Source of the DNA: CAYGSN01 sp964352675
GTDB taxonomy: Bacteria > Pseudomonadota > Alphaproteobacteria > Micavibrionales > Micavibrionaceae
NCBI GenBank assembly: GCA_964352675.1
Contig: CAYGSN010000008.1
Location: 14,170-78,169 of the forward strand
Direction: 5' to 3'
Length of the DNA stretch: 64,000 nt
A program made the translations under genes and the position numbers. Positions 17,893 to 26,021 of the stretch are shown here, piece after piece. A model generated the notes under the pieces. It was not told where the DNA came from, ran no database searches, and saw only the letters and a program-made list of their open reading frames with translations. Numbering within the stretch: position 1 is the stretch's first letter; each line of letters opens with the position of its first letter.

Positions 17893-18360
17893 TTAGGATT
17901 TGGATTTACCAAGCAAGCCTTTGGATTTTCCGTTGATTGGAATCATCCGGGGCTTTTTCTCCTCCGGCACTTCACGCACCAGATCGATGGTCAGCAAGCC
18001 GTCATTCAGGGCCGCCCCGTCCACGCGAATATGATCCGCCAGACGGAACGTACGCTCAAACGTACGGGTTGCAATGCCGCGGTGCAGGTAGGTTTTATCC
18101 TGGTCCCCTGCCTTGTTCTCGATCTTGCCGGACACCAGCAACCGGTCGTCCTGCGCGGTAATGTCCAGGTCTTTCTCGGAAAAACCTGCCACCGCCAGTG
18201 TGATGCGGTACGCATCCTCGCCCAGCTTCTCAATGTTGTAAGGGGGGTAAGCCTCAAACCGGTCCTCCGAATCATTCAGAAGCGTTTCAAACAGGTCGTT
18301 AAACCGGTCGAAACCGACAGTTTGACGCATTAAGGGTGTAAAAGAGATCAAGTTAGACAT
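17893..18360 (-). CDS. ibpA: Small heat-shock protein Hsp20, IbpA type
   Basis: The 155-residue protein is an ATP-independent chaperone that binds unfolding proteins. The N-terminus matches the IbpA type (LMRQTVGFDRFNDLFETLL, then YPPYNIEKLGEDAYRI). The alpha-crystallin domain spans about residues 38-130 and includes YLHRGIATRTFERTFRLAD and a GLLTIDL strand. The C-terminal tail has an I-P-I motif (MIPING). The 5' leader carries a ROSE-type thermosensor and an RpoH-like promoter, so control by temperature is expected at both transcription and translation. Confidence 0.95.
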   Translation of the reverse strand: MSNLISFTPLMRQTVGFDRFNDLFETLLNDSEDRFEAYPPYNIEKLGEDAYRITLAVAGFSEKDLDITAQDDRLLVSGKIENKAGDQDKTYLHRGIATRTFERTFRLADHIRVDGAALNDGLLTIDLVREVPEEKKPRMIPINGKSKGLLGKSKS

Positions 18361-18432
18361 GTGTCTACCTCCTTCTATTAAGCAAGGTTAACAATTTTAT
18401 GAAAGCCCCTACCATAGGCAGCTTTCGTACAT
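18361..18432 (-). promoter_or_regulatory. ROSE-type RNA thermometer in Hsp20 leader
   Basis: On the minus strand the Shine-Dalgarno AAGGAGGT (18367-18374) faces ACCTTGCT (18381-18388) across a short AATAGA-like loop. ACCU pairs with AGGU, and the following UUGCU opposes AGGAG with a mispaired or bulged G, which is the hallmark of ROSE thermometers on alphaproteobacterial small heat-shock genes. The rest of the 70-nt leader can form further stems. At low temperature this would hide the ribosome site. Seen by eye; not folded by computer. Confidence 0.7.
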
Positions 18433-18438
18433 TCATAC

Positions 18439-18467
18439 GATATAAAATCAAAACCGGATCAGTCAAG
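18439..18467 (-). promoter_or_regulatory. RpoH-like heat-shock promoter
   Basis: On the minus strand CTTGAC (18462-18467) is followed after exactly 17 bases by TATATC (18439-18444). The alphaproteobacterial RpoH consensus is CTTGAC-N17-CYTATNTNNG, so the -35 is perfect and the -10 close. Transcription would start near 18432, giving a leader of about 70 nt that contains the ROSE element. Confidence 0.6.
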
Positions 18468-18541
18468 ATCCTGAGAATGCGATTAGAACTCTTGCAGTTT
18501 TAAAAGCGACTATGTATGGTTCCTCAGTCTTTTTTGGATAA

Positions 18542-18632
18542 GGTGTCGTGGCCGAGTGGCTGAAGGCGCACGCTTGGAAAGCGTGTATACGTTAATAGCG
18601 TATCGAGGGTTCGAATCCCTCCGACACCGCCA
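18542..18632 (+). tRNA. tRNA-Ser(GGA)
   Basis: The acceptor arms GGTGTCG and CGACACC pair perfectly. The anticodon is GGA at 18576-18578, inside the loop flanked by ACGC/GCGT. A long variable arm (GTATACGTTAATAGCGTATC) marks the class II serine type, and the T arm contains GGGTTCGAATCCC. The CCA end is encoded (18630-18632). It reads UCC and UCU serine codons. Confidence 0.97.
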
Positions 18633-18726
18633 CTCTAATAATTTCGACTTTCCCTTTGCACCGGGGCGCGATCATTGTTAAAATCTTTTAAAATCTGGGT
18701 TTTTCTTTACCGAAGGGTGTTTGTCC

Positions 18727-19086
18727 ATGACCGGTGTTCAATTTTTCATGTTTGTGCTTTTGTTCCCGGCCTTTGCCTTACTGGGGCATGATTTTTACCT
18801 GTTTTTCAACAATGCCGAGGGGCAGTTTGCGCTGAGCGATCTGGGTTACATCTGGACGCAATACAGCCCGGAAAGCTACAAATGGGTTGTACAGAACGTT
18901 GAAAAAGATACATGGGCAGTCATCAATGAAATCCTGACCCAGACGGCGCTGATCCTCGCCCTCATTTTCGCAGGGTTCTTTTACGTGATTTTAGGGCTGC
19001 TCAAGCTCTTCGGGGCCTGGCCGTTTCATCATTCTTCCGGCGAGCGCAGCTATAAAAACGCCAAGGTCAAATACGCTCGCAAATAA
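18727..19086 (+). CDS. Small inner-membrane protein, unknown function
   Basis: The 119-residue protein has two hydrophobic segments. The first is N-terminal (VQFFMFVLLFPAFALLGHD); the second (LILALIFAGFFYVILGLLKL) lies near residues 78-98. Between them is a soluble loop of about 45 residues rich in Trp and Tyr (YIWTQYSPESYKW). The tail is basic (SYKNAKVKYARK), so both ends may be cytosolic. A TTG two codons upstream is an alternative start. Family not recognised. Confidence 0.65.
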   Translation: MTGVQFFMFVLLFPAFALLGHDFYLFFNNAEGQFALSDLGYIWTQYSPESYKWVVQNVEKDTWAVINEILTQTALILALIFAGFFYVILGLLKLFGAWPFHHSSGERSYKNAKVKYARK

Positions 19087-19109
19087 AGCGCTCCCGATAA
19101 CGGATGCTT

Positions 19110-19883
19110 CTATAAAATTCCTGACAAAATCCGGATATGGCTATCGATAATCTCCAGATCTTCGGGCCGTGAGAGGCGATGATCGCCATCTTCGATAAAG
19201 ACAATATCGACATCCCCGCCGGAAAAGGCATTCTGGATTTTCACCGCGGTTTCCCACGGCACGTCTTTGTCCTGCATCCCCTGAATCAAACGCAGGGGGA
19301 AATCAACCTTATGTGTGCTGTGCAAAATCAGATGGGATTTGGCCTCTTCATAAAACCGCTTTGTATAGTGATAAGGCTCATCACTGTAATCATTTTCTAT
19401 CGCAGCATAGCCGGTTTCCATCAATGTTTTTTGCTGATTCGCACTCAGCCGGGAAAATAAATCCTCCGTAAAATCCGGCGCGGCGGCAATGCCGATCAAC
19501 CCGTGAACACTGCCCGGCCGGGCCAGTGCAGCGCATAACGCAATCCACCCGCCCATGGACGAACCAACAATCACCAGCGGATCGGAGGTCACACGATCCA
19601 TGACAGCCAGCGCATCGCCTAGCCAGTCGCCGATCGTTCCGTCTTCAAACTTACCGCCTGACTCCCCGTGACCACTGTAATCAAAGCGAATATAACCCTG
19701 TCCGCGCGCGGCGCATTGCTCTTCCAGATAACGCGCCTTGGTCCCGCTCATATCGGATCGATAGCCGCCCATAAAAATAACGGTTGGCACGATTTTGCCT
19801 TTGGCCGGGGCAGGCGGGGTGTATCTATAGGCCAGATCGGCTTTGCCTTGCCTCTTTAATCTTTGGCTATTCATCTCTATCAT
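19110..19883 (-). CDS. Alpha/beta hydrolase
   Basis: The 257-residue cytosolic protein has an alpha/beta-hydrolase fold. It shows the oxyanion-side VIFMGGYRSDM, the nucleophile elbow GSSMGGW, and a late His in EDGDHRLSRPED, with a likely acidic residue in QGMQDKDVPW. It resembles ABHD10-type thioesterases or esterases. The sequence RFDYSGHGESGG is typical of the fold. Substrate unknown. ATG 19883 or ATG 19874 could start it. It is divergent from the glycosyltransferase gene. Confidence 0.85.
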   Translation of the reverse strand: MIEMNSQRLKRQGKADLAYRYTPPAPAKGKIVPTVIFMGGYRSDMSGTKARYLEEQCAARGQGYIRFDYSGHGESGGKFEDGTIGDWLGDALAVMDRVTSDPLVIVGSSMGGWIALCAALARPGSVHGLIGIAAAPDFTEDLFSRLSANQQKTLMETGYAAIENDYSDEPYHYTKRFYEEAKSHLILHSTHKVDFPLRLIQGMQDKDVPWETAVKIQNAFSGGDVDIVFIEDGDHRLSRPEDLEIIDSHIRILSGIL

Positions 19884-19945
19884 TGCGCATTAAATTCTTT
19901 TATTATGGCCACGGTCAAGACCTAGCCTACAGTGAAACACAGAAC

Positions 19946-21181
19946 ATGCAAACACAACCTGTCATTCTGCAGATCATACCAGAACTCGGCCCCGGCGGGG
20001 CGGAGCAAGGCTGTCTCGACATCGCCGCGGAAATTATCAATAGCGGCGCGCAGGCCATCGTCATCTCCAATGGCGGGGCGCGCGTACATGAACTGGCGCG
20101 GATGGGCGCGGTGCATATCGACATGCCGGTCCACAGCAAAAACCCGCTGGTGATGTGGCAAAATATCCGCCGCCTGAAACAGATTATCGAGCGCTATGGC
20201 GTGGACATTGTCCATGTGCGCAGCCGCGCCCCGGCCTGGAGCGCATATAAAGCCTGCCTGAAAACCGGGGCGCATTTCATGACGACCTGCCACGCACCGT
20301 ATAACATTTCCGGTGAGACCAAACGGATGTACAACGCCATTATGGCACGCGGCGAGCGTGTGATCGCAATCTCCGAGACGGTGTCCCGTTACCTGAAACA
20401 AAACTACCGGATTGATGATTCCCGCATCCGTATTATCCATCGCGGCATTGCGCTGGAAAAATTTCATCCGACCGCCGTCACGCCGGAGCGCCTCATTACC
20501 CTCTCCAAACAATGGCGCATTCCGGACGGGTCAAACATCATCATGCTGCCCGGCCGCCTGACGCGCTGGAAAGGGCATCACGTCCTGATCGAAGCGATGA
20601 GCAGAATTGGACGGAAGGATTTATTCTGCGTGATTATCGGGTCCGATCAGGGCCGCAGTGAGTACCGCAAGGAGCTGGAAGATTTTATCCAGGAAAAAAA
20701 CCTCGGCGCGAAAGTGCGGATCGTCGATCATTGCAATGATATGCCGGCGGCTTATATGCTTGCGACCGTCGTTGTCTCTGCCTCCACTGATCCGGAAGGG
20801 TTCGGGCGCGTTCCCGTTGAAGCGCAAGCCATGGGGCGGCCGGTTGTGGCCACAGATCACGGCGGGGCGCAGGAAACCATTATCCGCGGCCAGACAGGCT
20901 GGCTGGTGCCTGCCGGCGATCCGGCGGAGCTGGGCGATGCAATCGAGGAAGCCCTGGCGCTCAGCCCGAACCAGCGCGCAATCCTGGCCACGCGGGCCAT
21001 GGCGCATATCGCCGCGCATTTCACGCGCGAACAGATGTGCGACAAAACCATGGAAGTCTACGCGGAAATCCTGCAGGGCAAATTTGCAGGAAGTCAAAAT
21101 ACTGCACCGTTTCATCATCATGCTTCCCACGGCACGCCCAGCCAGCCCTTTCACGGACAGAAAAAACACGCTGCCGAATAA
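19946..21181 (+). CDS. GT4-family glycosyltransferase
   Basis: The 411-residue protein has a GT-B fold. The N-terminal half has the acceptor-side glycine motif ELGPGGAEQGCLD, and the C-terminal half has LPGRLTRWKGHHVLIEA and the nucleotide-sugar motif DPEGFGRVPVEAQAMGRPVV, with the E-x7-E pair. Members transfer sugars during LPS, capsule or glycolipid assembly on the cytosolic face of the inner membrane. The next gene, nine bases on, is a GT9 heptosyltransferase-like gene, so an LPS-core role is likely (inferred). Confidence 0.93.
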   Translation: MQTQPVILQIIPELGPGGAEQGCLDIAAEIINSGAQAIVISNGGARVHELARMGAVHIDMPVHSKNPLVMWQNIRRLKQIIERYGVDIVHVRSRAPAWSAYKACLKTGAHFMTTCHAPYNISGETKRMYNAIMARGERVIAISETVSRYLKQNYRIDDSRIRIIHRGIALEKFHPTAVTPERLITLSKQWRIPDGSNIIMLPGRLTRWKGHHVLIEAMSRIGRKDLFCVIIGSDQGRSEYRKELEDFIQEKNLGAKVRIVDHCNDMPAAYMLATVVVSASTDPEGFGRVPVEAQAMGRPVVATDHGGAQETIIRGQTGWLVPAGDPAELGDAIEEALALSPNQRAILATRAMAHIAAHFTREQMCDKTMEVYAEILQGKFAGSQNTAPFHHHASHGTPSQPFHGQKKHAAE

Positions 21182-21190
21182 ATATTCCGC

Positions 21191-22150
21191 ATGACAAACA
21201 AAGAAAAAATTCTGGTGATCAAGCTCGGCGCATTGGGGGACTTTATCCAGGCACTGGGCCCGATGGCTGCTATCCGCAAACATCATCCAGGCGCGCATAT
21301 CTCGCTCATGACCACGGCACCTTATGAAGCCCTGGCAAAAAAATGCGGCTATTTTGATGAGATTTGGATTGATCGAAGACCGCGCTGGCATCAATTAAAA
21401 ATCTGGTCAAAATTAAAAAGACGTTTGAACGCAGAAGGATTCACCCGCATTTATGATCTGCAAAACAATGACCGCACAGCGCTCTATTTCAAGACCCTGA
21501 ATTCGCCAAAACCTGAATGGGTAGGAGCTGCCAAGGGTGCTTCACATGAAAACTCAAACCCGCAGCGCACGAAAGGCCATGCCTTTGACGGCCATGTGCA
21601 AACTCTCGCTCTGTCCGGAATCAGGGATATCAGTATCGACACGCTGGATTGGATGGATGAATCCATATCCAGCTTTCCCCTGCGCAAGCCTTATGTCCTG
21701 ATCGTGCCGGGAAGCGCGCCGGAACATCCGCAAAAACGATGGCCTGCAGAAGAGTACGGGCGATTGTGCAAAATCCTTTCCAGCAGCGGATATCAACCTG
21801 TGGTTATCGGCACAAAGGCAGAGAAAAAAGCCGTCCAGGAGATTGTCAGACACTGCCCGGAAGTTCTGGACCTCACCGGCCAGACGACGCTGGGACATAT
21901 TGCCGCACTGGGACGCGGTGCTGCCGGAGCGATTGGGAATGACACCGGGCCGGTCCATATGATCGCCGCGACATCCTGCCCGGTCCTTGCGTTGTTTTCC
22001 GCCGCCAGCAACCCAGCGAAACACACGCCCAAAGGGGAAAATGTCAAAATATTGCAGCGGGAAAATTTGAGCGCTTTACAATCTGAAGAGGTTCTCGCGG
22101 CCTTCGCGCCGCGTCACGAGCCGGCGCGCAAATCCCGAACGCTGCACTAA
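21191..22150 (+). CDS. GT9-family (heptosyltransferase-like) glycosyltransferase
   Basis: The 319-residue protein starts with ILVIKLGALGDFIQALG, the typical ADP-heptose:LPS heptosyltransferase N-terminus. It ends with IPGSAPEHPQKRWPA-type and GNDTGPVHMIAATSCPVLALF motifs that bind the nucleotide sugar. It probably adds heptose or a related sugar to the LPS inner core. It follows the GT4 gene by nine bases and is likely in the same operon. Confidence 0.92.
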   Translation: MTNKEKILVIKLGALGDFIQALGPMAAIRKHHPGAHISLMTTAPYEALAKKCGYFDEIWIDRRPRWHQLKIWSKLKRRLNAEGFTRIYDLQNNDRTALYFKTLNSPKPEWVGAAKGASHENSNPQRTKGHAFDGHVQTLALSGIRDISIDTLDWMDESISSFPLRKPYVLIVPGSAPEHPQKRWPAEEYGRLCKILSSSGYQPVVIGTKAEKKAVQEIVRHCPEVLDLTGQTTLGHIAALGRGAAGAIGNDTGPVHMIAATSCPVLALFSAASNPAKHTPKGENVKILQRENLSALQSEEVLAAFAPRHEPARKSRTLH

Positions 22151-22165
22151 CGGGCGCGCCCCAAA

Positions 22166-22462
22166 TTATACGGGTTTGTAAATTTCGTAGAGGCTCTTGA
22201 GCAACTGCCGGGCGGCATCGGAATGCAGGGAATAATAGATAGTCTGGGCATCACGGCGCGTTACCACAACGCCGTCACGACGCAGGCGCGCCAAATGCTG
22301 GGACAATGCCGACTGCGACAGGCCGATAATCTCTTCCAGCTCACCGACGCATTTCTCACCTTTGTGAAGTGCGCAAACAATCCCCAGACGCTTTTCGTTC
22401 GACAGAGCCTTCAGTAAATTGACGGCGATATCAACGTTTTTTTCAATTTCACAAATATCCAT
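22166..22462 (-). CDS. ArsR-family winged-helix repressor
   Basis: The 98-residue DNA-binding protein has the ArsR fold. The recognition helix region is LSQSALSQHLARLRRDGVV, followed by the wing TRRDAQTIYYSL. It is most like the BigR/SqrR/YgaV branch, which senses sulfide or redox through two cysteines. Here Cys4, Cys30 and Cys38 are present, but the C-terminal cysteine of SqrR is missing, so sensing may differ. No obvious target gene lies beside it. Confidence 0.88.
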   Translation of the reverse strand: MDICEIEKNVDIAVNLLKALSNEKRLGIVCALHKGEKCVGELEEIIGLSQSALSQHLARLRRDGVVVTRRDAQTIYYSLHSDAARQLLKSLYEIYKPV

Positions 22463-22680
22463 TTAAAAAATCATCTAATAAAAAAATTCAGGCCCCAAAT
22501 ACTCGGGAAAGCGCAAAGCAAAAGGACACGCCAACTTTAAAAACTACGCAAAAAGATTATTGTATGATTCCTCCCGATATTCCTGCTTTTGTCAACAGCT
22601 CTTTCCGACCAGAATACGCGAAAAAATATCAATTGAGTAGAAAAAAGTTCTATTAAGGGGTGATGACTTTCTAAAAACGA

Positions 22681-22715
22681 AAGGATAGACGGAGCGCTCA
22701 CCAGCCGCTATCCTT
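22681..22715. other. Perfect hairpin in gmk leader
   Basis: AAGGATAG (22681-22688) pairs with CTATCCTT (22708-22715), and the stem can be extended by an inner CGG/CCG pair. It ends 36 bases before the gmk start. There is no U-tract on the plus strand, whereas a TTTTT follows on the minus strand. It could be a leader element of gmk or a terminator for a minus-strand RNA; no protein explains it. Confidence 0.4.
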
Positions 22716-22751
22716 ACAAAAGATGAAAAAAGCGCAGGAGAAATAAAACGC

Positions 22752-23393
22752 GTGGAAGAGTTAAAACGCCGTGGATTAATGTTCATTATGTCTTCGCCGT
22801 CAGGGGCGGGGAAAACCACGATCACGCGCGCGCTTTTGAAGAATAATCCCGACACGGTGATCTCTATTTCTGCCACAACCCGTCCGCGCCGGGCCGGTGA
22901 GGTTCACGGCCAGGATTATTTTTTCGTCAGTGTAGAGGACTTCCGCACCATGGTTGAAAATGGTGAAATGTTAGAGCACGCAAAAGTTTTTGAGCATTAT
23001 TACGGCACACCAAAAAAACCGGTGGAGGATGCACTGGCGGCACAGAAGGATGTGATCTTCGATATAGACTGGCAGGGCACGCAGCAATTGGTGGAGCGCG
23101 CGCGTGATGATGTTGCCACCGTCTTCATCCTGCCGCCTTCGCGCGGCGAGCTGGAAAAACGCCTGCGCAACCGCTCGCGCGATACGCAGGAAACAGAAGA
23201 ACAAATCCGCCATCGCATGTCCAAGGCCACGGCAGAAATTTCCCATTACGCCGAATATGATTACGTGATCATCAACAATGATATCGACAAGGCCATCAAA
23301 AAGGCACAGAGAATTCTGGACGGTGAACGCCTACGCCGCCGGCGCATCAAAGGATTGTCCAGCTTTGTGCGCGGGCTCATGGACGGGCTGTAG
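22752..23393 (+). CDS. gmk: Guanylate kinase
   Basis: It converts GMP to GDP with ATP in the cytosol, an essential step of nucleotide metabolism. The 213-residue protein has the P-loop SSPSGAGKTT (14-23), the GMP-binding SATTRPRRAGE and YGTPKKPVE, and the late lid arginines RNRSRDTQE. The start is GTG 22752 with AGGAG upstream. The last 63 bp overlap the convergent gene of unknown function. Confidence 0.97.
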   Translation: MEELKRRGLMFIMSSPSGAGKTTITRALLKNNPDTVISISATTRPRRAGEVHGQDYFFVSVEDFRTMVENGEMLEHAKVFEHYYGTPKKPVEDALAAQKDVIFDIDWQGTQQLVERARDDVATVFILPPSRGELEKRLRNRSRDTQETEEQIRHRMSKATAEISHYAEYDYVIINNDIDKAIKKAQRILDGERLRRRRIKGLSSFVRGLMDGL

Positions 23394-24146
23394 ACGCGCA
23401 ATATTAGTATGAAGATCAATACACAAACGCGAACATACAGACTCATAATCCTCCGCTGTAATCAAAGACGCATCGCCCAAGCGAATAAAGCGCCCCATAA
23501 CACTGTCTAAGATTTGCTTATTTTGTGCATCATTCACTGTAATAGGAAACATTTTGCGGAAGCGTTCAGGATGCGCAAAGGCCTCCCAGAAATTTTTCAA
23601 AACCGCTTCTGAAATCCCATCCAGCCGGCGTTTCGGCCGGACATGTGGATCAAAAGGCGCGCGCCCTTTTCGAAAGATATCTTTCTGCATATTTTCATGG
23701 AATTTTGCCAGGCTATTTTCATCGACTGTAAAACAGGCAAGAAAAAACCGGTCAATAATCGCCACCAGCGGCCTGCCCTCTTCATTTAGAATCATCAGTT
23801 GATGACCGGTATGGGCAAGCGGTCCATCATCCACCAAATCCAGAAATTGCCTGGGGTTTTGTCTCATATCCCGCTCGGACAAGTGAATCAGGGCCTTGTC
23901 TCCCATTTTATGAGACAATTTGTGATGATAGGCATAAATCATCCAGGGTGGAACAGCAGCACCCTGGAAGCTCAAACCGTGATAAAGGTTTACCAATTTC
24001 CCTTCTTGCACAACGGCATCGACGCCATCTTTCCAGCCATCTCCAAAAAAATCATGATAAGAATCACTCAACGCCGCCGGATGCCTTGCGCTCCAGAGAG
24101 GCCGGGAAAAAGCCTCACGCCTTGATTCGGGAATAAATTCCGCCAT
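23331..24146 (-). CDS. Protein of unknown function (271 aa)
   Basis: The soluble protein has no signal or membrane segment. It contains LYHGLSFQGAAVPPWMIYAYHH near residues 55-75 and several His and Trp residues, and ends in an Ala-rich tail. The overlap of 63 bp with gmk on the opposite strand is unusual but both frames look real. It is followed by rsmA on the same strand after 45 bp of upstream sequence. I do not recognise the family. Confidence 0.6.
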   Translation of the reverse strand: MAEFIPESRREAFSRPLWSARHPAALSDSYHDFFGDGWKDGVDAVVQEGKLVNLYHGLSFQGAAVPPWMIYAYHHKLSHKMGDKALIHLSERDMRQNPRQFLDLVDDGPLAHTGHQLMILNEEGRPLVAIIDRFFLACFTVDENSLAKFHENMQKDIFRKGRAPFDPHVRPKRRLDGISEAVLKNFWEAFAHPERFRKMFPITVNDAQNKQILDSVMGRFIRLGDASLITAEDYESVCSRLCIDLHTNIARLQPVHEPAHKAGQSFDAPAA

Positions 24147-24190
24147 TATGATCTCCTGAAAAACAGAAGTTAGCTGGAATTAATTTTATG

Positions 24191-25036
24191 TCAAGATTTT
24201 GTTGCAGCTTGCGCGAGAGCCGTATAATCCGCAACACTCAGATTTTCCGCCCGCACAGTTTCATCCAGATTCAACGCTGGAAAAAGATGGGCATACTCTT
24301 TCAGGCTGGAGCGGATCATTTTGCGCCGCTGGCCAAACGCAGCGGCAGTCAAAGCCTCCACCGATTCAAACGGCGGCGCGTTCTGCGGCAATTGCTTTGG
24401 TACAAAACGCACTACGCTTGACTTCACCTTGGGCGGCGGCGTAAACGCCGATGGCGGCAAATCATAGAGGCTGCGCACTTCGCAGAGCCATTGCGCCAGA
24501 ACCGACAAACGGCCATAGGCTTTCGATCCCGGTTTGGCAGCGATCCTTTGCGCAACTTCTTTCTGAAACATTAAAGTCATGGAAGAAAAAGCCTGTTGAT
24601 CGCGCCGGATTTGCGCCAGCCAGCCAATCAATAACGGCGTAGCGACATTATAGGGCAGGTTGGCGATAATCGCGCGCGGCGCCGGGGACAGGGCCATCAG
24701 ATCAATATCCAGCGCATCGCCGTGAATAATTTCCAGCCGTCCGGCGCTGGCCGCCTTTAAGTCCTGCAGCGCCGCCACGGCCCGCGCATCAAACTCAATC
24801 GCCGTGACATGATGGGGGCTGCCACGCAACAGGCTGCGCGTCAATCCACCGGGGCCCGGGCCAATTTCAAAGATGTGTGCCTGATCAGGCACATTCGCCA
24901 GCGTCACAATTTTATCAGTGATGTTTTGATCAAGAAGAAAATTTTGCCCGAGGGCTTTATGTGCACGCAATTCGTGTGCGGCAATAACATCGCGCAGGGG
25001 CGGCAAACCCTCCAGCCTATCCGGCACTGTTGACAC
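24191..25036 (-). CDS. rsmA: 16S rRNA dimethyladenosine transferase
   Basis: This SAM-dependent enzyme (KsgA) dimethylates A1518 and A1519 in 16S rRNA. The 281-residue protein starts its fold with KALGQNFLLDQNITDKI, has SAM motif FEIGPGPGGLTRSLL and the catalytic ANLPYNVATPLL. The C-terminal helical domain is present (LRSSLKEYAHLFP-like region). Its 5' end overlaps surA by 20 bp, so the two are translationally coupled. In many relatives pdxA lies between these genes; here it is absent. Confidence 0.96.
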   Translation of the reverse strand: MSTVPDRLEGLPPLRDVIAAHELRAHKALGQNFLLDQNITDKIVTLANVPDQAHIFEIGPGPGGLTRSLLRGSPHHVTAIEFDARAVAALQDLKAASAGRLEIIHGDALDIDLMALSPAPRAIIANLPYNVATPLLIGWLAQIRRDQQAFSSMTLMFQKEVAQRIAAKPGSKAYGRLSVLAQWLCEVRSLYDLPPSAFTPPPKVKSSVVRFVPKQLPQNAPPFESVEALTAAAFGQRRKMIRSSLKEYAHLFPALNLDETVRAENLSVADYTALAQAATKS

Positions 25037-25970
25037 GGTTTTCTATAAAGGCCTGGGATTTCATATCCAGAAAATACCGGCGGGCCTGACGCTCCAGCCT
25101 TTCAGAGCCAATGATATTGGTAATCTCCCCGCGCTCCGGCAGGGTTTGATCGGTAATTATGCGTTTATCGCGTACCAGCAGAATGTGATAACCGCTGACA
25201 GATCGGATCGGTGCGCTGGGTGTTTTTAACTCCAAAGCTGACAAGGCCCCGTCCAGTTCCTCAGGCAATTGCCCCTCCTGCACCCACCCGATATCGCCGC
25301 CCTGAGCCGCGCCTGCCGCTTTTGAGAATTGTTGTGCGACCCGGAAAAACGGCGCTGCGCCGCTGCTGATCTGACCGACCAGACGGTTTGCAAGTTGCCT
25401 CATATCGCCTTCCTCCTCTGGCTTTTCAACCGGAAGGTAAATTTCGGCAAGCAGATATTCAGACTTTCCCTTGCTGGCCTGCAGACGCGCCAGATAGGCT
25501 TCAACATCCGAATCGCTCACATTAATCTGCGGACGGATTTGGCTTTGCACCACTTTCGTCCAGGCCAGCTGCGACCGAATCTGGCGCTCCATCGTCGCCG
25601 GGTTTATCCCGCTTTTGCGCAAAACCTCGCGAAACTGTTCCAGGCTCATATTGTTCTGCTCAGCAATGGTTTTAAATCCGCTATCAATTTCAGAGTCGGA
25701 CACACTGATCTCCAGACGATCGGCCTCCTGCAGGCGCAGCTCCTCATCGATCAAACCATTAACAATCTGGGGGGTAATGCGCGCCACAATGTCCGGATTG
25801 CTGGGCATGCCTGAGGATACCATGACCAGCTTTAAACGCGCATTCACATCATCGGCCGTAATTGCGCCCTGATCCACAACGGCAGCTATACCCATACTGT
25901 CGGCGCGTGCAAGCGCAGGGTGCAACCCGGCCATGCAAAACACTATCATCAAAAATAAACGCATCATCAT
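25017..25970 (-). CDS. surA: SurA-like periplasmic peptidyl-prolyl isomerase/chaperone
   Basis: The 317-residue exported protein should escort outer-membrane proteins through the periplasm. It has a Sec signal (LFLMIVFCMAGLHPALA, then RADS), a SurA-type N-terminal domain (VVDQGAITADDVNARLKLV) and one parvulin domain in the C-terminal half (AAGAAQGGDIGWVQEGQLP, then VRSVSGYHILLVRDKR). E. coli SurA has two parvulin domains; the single one here is common in alphaproteobacteria. Three consecutive ATGs allow starts at 25970, 25967 or 25964, with AAGG upstream. Confidence 0.92.
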   Translation of the reverse strand: MMMRLFLMIVFCMAGLHPALARADSMGIAAVVDQGAITADDVNARLKLVMVSSGMPSNPDIVARITPQIVNGLIDEELRLQEADRLEISVSDSEIDSGFKTIAEQNNMSLEQFREVLRKSGINPATMERQIRSQLAWTKVVQSQIRPQINVSDSDVEAYLARLQASKGKSEYLLAEIYLPVEKPEEEGDMRQLANRLVGQISSGAAPFFRVAQQFSKAAGAAQGGDIGWVQEGQLPEELDGALSALELKTPSAPIRSVSGYHILLVRDKRIITDQTLPERGEITNIIGSERLERQARRYFLDMKSQAFIENRVNSAG

Positions 25971-26021
25971 TGGATATATAGACCTTAAGCACATTGTAAT
26001 CAATGGTTAGAGAAGTCCCCC

